From DATJWY01 sp035500775 (lineage in GTDB: Bacteria > Pseudomonadota > Alphaproteobacteria > Acetobacterales > Acetobacteraceae), in NCBI GenBank assembly GCA_035500775.1, contig DATJWY010000055.1, forward strand, positions 1 through 6,326: 6,326 nucleotides of DNA, given 5' to 3'. Positions 1 through 3,604 of the stretch are shown in pieces. The position numbers and the translations under genes are program-made. The stretch's first letter is position 1. Each line of letters begins with the position of its first letter. A model generated the notes under the pieces. The model ran no database searches. It saw nothing but the letters and a program-made list of their open reading frames with translations, and had not been told where the DNA came from.

Positions 1-30
1 CCCCCGCGGGTCGAGGGCAGAGCCCTCGCC
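1..30 (-). repeat. Palindromic repeat element downstream of cobJ (cut by window edge)
   Basis: A 7-bp stem (12-18 with 22-28) with a 3-nt loop lies 9 nt after the cobJ stop. On the minus strand it has the core GGGC-TCT-GCCC followed by TCGACCCGCGGGGG at the window edge. This corresponds to the core plus the start of the second hairpin of the cobN copy. The rest of the element is outside the window. No T tract follows in the part that is visible, so I do not call it a terminator. Confidence 0.55.
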
Positions 31-37
31 TTGTCCT

Positions 38-799
38 TCATGCCGGCGCATCCGCGCGGCGCGGGGTATAGAGCCAGGCCCCCCCATCCGCCCGCCCGAT
101 CATCCGCGTCGCCGGGGAGCCGATCATCACCAAAGTGCGCATGTCGGCGCGCGCCGGGTCGGCGGCGGCGAGCGTCGTCACCGTGATGCGCTCCGCCGGG
201 GTGGTGACGGCGGTGGCGAAGGCGACCGGGGTTTCGCCGGGCAGGATCGTGCGCAGCAGGTCGAAGGCGGCGCCGAGTTGCCAGGGGCGGGCGCGCGAGG
301 CCGGGTTGTAGAGGGCGATGACGAACCCGGCGCTGGCCGCCGCCGCGAGCCGCCGGGTTACCGTCTCCCACGGCTTGAGGTTGTCGGAGAGCGAGATGGC
401 GCAGAAATCATGCCCGAGCGGCGCGCCGAGCCGGGAAGCCGCCGCGAACATGGCGGAAATCCCCGGCACCACGCTGACATCAAGGCCGCGCCAGGACGGC
501 TCGCCATGCTCGATCGCCTCGAACACGGCGCTCGCCATGGCGAACACGCCCGCATCGCCGGAGGAGACGACCGCCACCACGCGCCCGGCCTCGGCAATGG
601 CGAGGGCGTGGCGGGCACGGTCGATTTCCTCGCGGTTGTCGGAGGCGTGCCGGACCTGGCCGGGCCGCTCCGGCACGCGGTCGATATAGGGGCCGTAGCC
701 GATCAGGTCGGTGGCGGCGGCGAGCGCCGCCTCGGCCTGCGGCGTCCGTGTCTCGGCGCCGCCCGGGCCGAGGCCGACGATGACGATCCGGCCGCTCAT
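38..799 (-). CDS. cobJ: CobJ, precorrin-3B C17-methyltransferase (ring contraction)
   Basis: CobJ methylates precorrin-3B at C17 and drives the ring contraction that gives precorrin-4, directly after the CobG step. The 253-residue protein matches the usual length of the stand-alone enzyme; there is no fused CobG-like or CbiG-like domain. Visible signatures are IVIVGLGPGG (5-14), DLIGYGPYID (31-40), SDNREEIDRARHAL (53-66), VVAVVSSGDAGVFAMASAVFE (74-94), VVPGISAMFAAASRLGAPLGHDF (110-132), AISLSDNLKPWE (134-145), IALYNPASRARPWQL (161-175) and LVMIGSPATRM (223-233). The SSGDAGVFAMA and SLSDNL stretches are typical of CobJ/CbiH. The ATG at 799 overlaps the cobI stop by 4 nt. The preceding sequence is G-rich with no clear Shine-Dalgarno beyond a G run, which fits translation by coupling from cobI. 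A palindromic repeat follows the stop within 10 nt, so any further operon gene lies beyond it. Confidence 0.97.
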   Translation of the reverse strand: MSGRIVIVGLGPGGAETRTPQAEAALAAATDLIGYGPYIDRVPERPGQVRHASDNREEIDRARHALAIAEAGRVVAVVSSGDAGVFAMASAVFEAIEHGEPSWRGLDVSVVPGISAMFAAASRLGAPLGHDFCAISLSDNLKPWETVTRRLAAAASAGFVIALYNPASRARPWQLGAAFDLLRTILPGETPVAFATAVTTPAERITVTTLAAADPARADMRTLVMIGSPATRMIGRADGGAWLYTPRRADAPA

Positions 800-1518
800 C
801 GCGCCCCCCGCCGTCCCGGCACCAGGATCATCGAGAAATACGGCACCGGCGCCGCGTCGAGTTCGGTGAGCGGCAGCACGCGCTCCTCGTCCATGGTGCC
901 CCGTTCGACATAGATCGCCCGTTCCAGCAGCCCGGCAGTGCCGAGCGCCGCCCGGATCTTCGGCAGGTTGCTGCCGACTTTCATGATGACCGCCGCGTCG
1001 GTCGCCGCGAGGCGGGCGGCAAGGCTGGCCTCGTCCAGCGTGCCGGGCAGCACGGAGAGCACGTCGTCACCCTGGGTGATCGGCGTGCGGGCACGCGCCC
1101 AGCAGCCGCTCATGCCGGGGATGCCGGGGATGACCTCGCCCGGATAGGCGGCGAGCCGGTCGAACAGATACATGGCCGAGCCGTAGAAGAACGGATCGCC
1201 CTCGCACAGCAGGGCGACATCCTGCCCGGCATCGAGCCGCGCGGCGATGGCGCTGGCCGCGGCTTCATAGAACCCGGCCATGTCGGCGACGTAGCGCGGA
1301 TCACCGAAGGCGATCTCGGTCGTCCAGGGGTATTCGAAGCGGAGTTCCGTTGCCGCCGGCCCGACCAGGGCGCCGGCGATGCGGCGGGCATGCCCGGTCC
1401 GGCCGCGCTTGGCGAAATAGGCGACGACCGGCGCCGCACCGATGATCCGCGCCGCCTTCAGGGTGAGCAGTTCCGGGTCGCCCGGCCCCATGCCGACGGT
1501 ATAGAGCGTGCCGGGCAT
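796..1518 (-). CDS. cobI: CobI, precorrin-2 C20-methyltransferase
   Basis: CobI is a cytoplasmic SAM-dependent methyltransferase that methylates precorrin-2 at C20 to give precorrin-3A, the substrate of CobG. The 240-residue protein is full length for the family. It shows the tetrapyrrole methylase fold signatures in order: a glycine-rich N-terminal loop in TLYTVGMGPGDPELLTLKAA (4-23), VAYFAKRGR (32-40), LLCEGDPFFYGSAMYLFDRL (103-122), PGIPGMSGCWARA (131-143), DDVLSVLPGTL (151-161), IMKVGSNLPKIRAAL (178-192) and AIYVERGTM (201-209), ending PYFSMILVPGRR. The EGDPFFYGS and SGCWA stretches separate it from the CobJ, CobM and CobL methylases. The ATG at 1518 follows the cobH TAG with no gap, so AAGGGAA at the cobH 3' end probably serves as its ribosome binding site. 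The stop overlaps the cobJ start (ATGA), so translation is likely coupled. In anaerobes the counterpart CbiL acts on cobalt-precorrin-2; CobG next door argues for the cobalt-free version here. Confidence 0.97.
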   Translation of the reverse strand: MPGTLYTVGMGPGDPELLTLKAARIIGAAPVVAYFAKRGRTGHARRIAGALVGPAATELRFEYPWTTEIAFGDPRYVADMAGFYEAAASAIAARLDAGQDVALLCEGDPFFYGSAMYLFDRLAAYPGEVIPGIPGMSGCWARARTPITQGDDVLSVLPGTLDEASLAARLAATDAAVIMKVGSNLPKIRAALGTAGLLERAIYVERGTMDEERVLPLTELDAAPVPYFSMILVPGRRGAR

Positions 1519-2145
1519 CTATTCCCTTTCGCTGGCGAGGGCGTTCACCGCCGCCGCCGCCATGGCGCTGCCGCCGCGCCGGCCGCGCACGATCGCGAAC
1601 GGCACCAGGGTTTGCGCGGCCAGCGCCTCTTTCGATTCGGCGGCGCCCACGAACCCCACGGGCATGCCGATCACCGCCGCCGGACGCGGTGCGCCCGCTT
1701 CCAGCATCTCAAGCAGGCGGAACAGAGAGGTGGGCGCGTTGCCGATGGCGATGACGGCTCCCTCCAGGTGCTCGCGCCACAGATCAAGCGCGGCGGCGGA
1801 GCGGGTGGTGCCGAGTTGCTCGGCCAGCGCCGGGATCGAGGGATCGCCGAGGGTGCAGAGCACCGGGTTCGCCGCCGGCAGGCGGGCGCGGGTGACGCCG
1901 TCCGCCACCATGCGCGCGTCGCACAGGATCGGGCGGCCGGCGAGCAGGGCGGCGCGGGCGGCCGGATAAAAATCCGGGGAAAAGACGATGTCCCGCGCTA
2001 CGTCCACCATGCCGCAGGCGTGGATCACGCGCACGGCGACGCGCGCTTCCTCGGGTGTGAAGCGGGCGAGATCGGCTTCGGCGCGGATGATGGCGAAGGA
2101 GCGTGCGTAGATCGCGGCGCCCTCGCGGAGGTAATCGTGGGTCAT
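1519..2145 (-). CDS. cobH: CobH, precorrin-8X methylmutase
   Basis: CobH moves the methyl group from C11 to C12 of precorrin-8X, giving hydrogenobyrinic acid, the last ring-modifying step before amidation and cobalt insertion. The protein is 208 residues, the usual family length. The frame is open further upstream to 2256, but those 37 codons run through a hairpin region and look non-coding. The ATG at 2145 starts MTHDYLREGAAIYARSFAIIRAEADL, matching the normal CobH N-terminus. His42 in VIHACGMVD corresponds to the catalytic histidine (His43) of Pseudomonas denitrificans CobH. Other landmarks are PILCDARMV (72-80), GNAPTSLFRLLEML (135-148), IGMPVGFVGAAESKEAL (159-175) and RGRRGGSAMAAAAVNAL (187-203). 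GGAGGG at 2158-2163 is a plausible but distant (12-nt spacer) ribosome binding site. The TAG stop directly abuts the cobI ATG. Nothing appears truncated. Confidence 0.96.
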   Translation of the reverse strand: MTHDYLREGAAIYARSFAIIRAEADLARFTPEEARVAVRVIHACGMVDVARDIVFSPDFYPAARAALLAGRPILCDARMVADGVTRARLPAANPVLCTLGDPSIPALAEQLGTTRSAAALDLWREHLEGAVIAIGNAPTSLFRLLEMLEAGAPRPAAVIGMPVGFVGAAESKEALAAQTLVPFAIVRGRRGGSAMAAAAVNALASERE

Positions 2146-2157
2146 CCGAGGGGCTTT

Positions 2158-2163
2158 CCCTCC
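2158..2163 (-). promoter_or_regulatory. Probable ribosome binding site of cobH
   Basis: GGAGGG on the minus strand lies 12 nt before the ATG at 2145. It is the only good Shine-Dalgarno-like match near the start that protein similarity supports, and it argues against the longer reading frame beginning at 2256. The spacing is longer than ideal, and the neighbouring hairpin begins one base further upstream. Confidence 0.5.
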
Positions 2164-2207
2164 GTGGCCATTCCATCGCTCCTCGGAGCGATGGAACCTT
2201 GGGCCAC
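2164..2207 (-). other. Strong hairpin in the cobH leader
   Basis: An inverted repeat at 2171-2181 and 2186-2196 forms a perfect 11-bp stem with a 4-nt loop. GTGGCC at 2164-2169 pairs with GGCCAC at 2202-2207 as an outer 6-bp stem, across an asymmetric internal loop. It lies immediately upstream of the cobH ribosome binding site (2158-2163) and does not share the GGGC-KYT-GCCC core of the other repeats. It could be a second type of dispersed palindrome, an mRNA stability element, a protein binding site or a translation control element. The sequence alone does not decide between these. Confidence 0.6.
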
Positions 2208-2269
2208 TCCGCCCCGCGACAGAGCCCGCCGGCGCCTTGAGGCCCCAGCCCCCCACAAGTTTAAGGTTT

Positions 2270-2319
2270 CCAAAGGCCGGGGGCCTTTGGTGGGGGTCCA
2301 GGGGGCAAAGCCCCCTGGA
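2270..2319 (-). repeat. Palindromic repeat element between cobG and cobH (two tandem hairpins)
   Basis: Two perfect hairpins sit 16-66 nt downstream of the cobG stop. One has a 10-bp stem (2297-2306 with 2310-2319) and a 3-nt loop; the other has a 9-bp stem (2270-2278 with 2282-2290) and a 3-nt loop. They are separated by 6 nt. Read on the minus strand, the first contains GGGC-TTT-GCCC and is followed by TGGACCCCC, the same core seen in cobN and after cobJ. There is no U tract after either hairpin on the operon strand, so a classical Rho-independent terminator is unlikely, and the genes downstream clearly belong to the same pathway. The element could affect mRNA processing or stability, or partial readthrough. 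Confidence 0.75.
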
Positions 2320-2335
2320 ATCGTTTGTCCAGGCA

Positions 2336-3604
2336 TCATCCTATCCCCAGTGCCGCCGCAGCGGTGGCCCCCGTACGTTCCGGGATGTCGCCGGCCTTGC
2401 CGTTGCGGATCAACCCGTAGCATCCGCCATCCCCGACGAGCACCCAGTCGGCGGGTTCCGGACTGGCGCAGCCCTTGGCGCACCCTGAGACATGCAGCGT
2501 CCCGCTGAACCCCGTCCCCGCCAGGGCGGCGGCATCGGCGCGCGTATCGACGCTGGCGCTGGCGCAGGCCGGGCGGCCCGGACAGGCGCGGATGCGCCGG
2601 CGCGGATCATCGGCGTCGGTGATGAACCCGGCGGAAGCCGCGCCGGCCAGCAATGCCTCGGCCTTGCGGCGATCGGTGACGGGCAGCAGCACGGCGCGCC
2701 AGGGGGTGAGGCGCAGCGTGCCGTCACCGTGCGACTCGGCAAGATTGGCGAGGGCAACGAGTCCGGCGGCATCGGTGCCGCCGAACGGTGCGCCGATGCC
2801 CACCGCGCCGCGCCAGGATTCCGGCGGGATGGCGGGTTCGGACGTGGTGGCCACGCCATGACATCCCGTGAGGCGCGGCGGCCAGCAACGGATCAGGCCG
2901 ATCGGCGCGGTGCCGTTGCCGCGCCGGCGCGGTAGCGGCTCTGGCGTGAGTCCGGCCTCGGCGAAGACGGCGTCCGCGCCCAAGGCCGCGATCAATTGGC
3001 GCATGCGGCGGATCGAGGGATCGGGGCGGAGGCGCAGGAAGGTACGCGCCAGGGCAAGCGCCAGCGGCACCGGTTCGATGTCGCAGGCCATGAGATCGGC
3101 GCCTTCCGCCTGGACGAACCAGCCGCGCCGCGAGCCGATCAACCGGATGTCGCCGGGCACGTCGTCCAGGGGAAGCTGGCCGCCGCCATCGACGATGAAG
3201 CCGAATTTGTCGGGCAGGGCGGCGAATTCCGCTTCCGCCGCCAGCGCCGCGGCGAGGGCGCCGGCGTGGTCGGCGGTTCCGGGCGCGCAGGCCGGATCGA
3301 TGCCGGCGAGCGGCGAGGTCACGATCAGGCGCAGGCGCTCCACCGCCGGATCGGCGGCGACGAGGCCGGCGGTGACCATCTCGGCGGCGAAGGCGCGGGC
3401 GGAGGCATCGGTCAGGCCGCGCACCTGCCAGTTACCCCGGTTGGTCAGATCGATCGCGCCGTTACCGTGGCGCCTTGCGGCATCGGCCAGGCGCCTTGCG
3501 GCATCGGCGGAGAGGACGGGCTCGCGCACCCGGCTGAGCAGGCCGTCGCCGGTCGGCATCGGCGCATGGGCGCTGGGGCACCAGCCGCGTTGGGGGGCGC
3601 TCAT
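2336..3604 (-). CDS. cobG: CobG, precorrin-3B synthase (Fe-S monooxygenase)
   Basis: CobG uses O2 to hydroxylate C20 of precorrin-3A and form the gamma-lactone precorrin-3B, the step that makes the pathway oxygen-dependent. The 422-residue protein has the two-repeat layout of the nitrite/sulfite reductase ferredoxin-like family. An N-terminal half begins RGWCPSAHAPMPTGDGLLSRV (about 6-26) and contains HGNGAIDLTNRGNWQVRGL (46-64). A second half begins near GIGAPFGGTDAAGL (269-282) and contains HGDGTLRLTPWRAVLLP (292-308). The [4Fe-4S] ligand set is visible as C341-x5-C347 (ACPGRPAC) and C375-x3-C379 (SGCAKGC). The ATG lies inside the ATGA overlap with cobN. GAGG at 3612-3615, 7 nt upstream, is a good ribosome binding site. 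A segment around 228-265, with extra cysteines 240 and 248, looks unlike other CobG proteins I can recall. A 190-nt gap with hairpins follows. Confidence 0.96.
   Translation of the reverse strand: MSAPQRGWCPSAHAPMPTGDGLLSRVREPVLSADAARRLADAARRHGNGAIDLTNRGNWQVRGLTDASARAFAAEMVTAGLVAADPAVERLRLIVTSPLAGIDPACAPGTADHAGALAAALAAEAEFAALPDKFGFIVDGGGQLPLDDVPGDIRLIGSRRGWFVQAEGADLMACDIEPVPLALALARTFLRLRPDPSIRRMRQLIAALGADAVFAEAGLTPEPLPRRRGNGTAPIGLIRCWPPRLTGCHGVATTSEPAIPPESWRGAVGIGAPFGGTDAAGLVALANLAESHGDGTLRLTPWRAVLLPVTDRRKAEALLAGAASAGFITDADDPRRRIRACPGRPACASASVDTRADAAALAGTGFSGTLHVSGCAKGCASPEPADWVLVGDGGCYGLIRNGKAGDIPERTGATAAAALGIG
3469..3508 (-). repeat. Near-tandem 21-nt repeat in the 5' part of cobG
   Basis: The 19-mer GGCGCCTTGCGGCATCGGC occurs at 3469-3487 and again at 3490-3508, a period of 21 nt or seven codons. 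It encodes ADAARRL followed by ADAARRH (residues 33-46). As far as I recall, other CobG proteins have about the same spacing between the start and HGNG, so this may not be a net expansion. Confidence 0.7.

Noticed and set aside
1111..1133. Short direct repeat ATGCCGGGG-ATGCCGGGG in cobI
   Set aside because: It encodes the conserved PGIPGMSGC motif of CobI and is explained by coding constraint.
2146..2256. Possible N-terminal extension of CobH by 37 residues
   Set aside because: The extension runs through a hairpin, has no family similarity, and the downstream ATG at 2145 gives the canonical N-terminus and the usual 208-residue length with a ribosome binding site.
2270..2319. Rho-independent terminator after cobG
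   Set aside because: The stems are strong but no U tract follows on the operon strand, and the same palindrome occurs inside a coding region, so a repeat element is the better explanation.
2146..2335. Cobalamin riboswitch in the cobG-cobH gap
   Set aside because: I see no B12-box-like sequence or multi-helix layout on the minus strand, only simple palindromes. A riboswitch would be expected upstream of the first gene, outside the window.
1390..2508. Long plus-strand open frame of 372 codons, and other plus-strand open frames such as 2868-4292 and 4340-5353
   Set aside because: They lie antisense to well-recognised cob genes, have Arg/Ala/Pro/Gly-rich low-complexity translations with no domain I recognise, and are the expected by-product of strong third-position GC bias.
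3469..3508. Tandem duplication as a sign of recent expansion in cobG
   Set aside because: The repeat is real, but the distance to the conserved HGNG motif looks normal for CobG, so it does not seem to have lengthened the protein.
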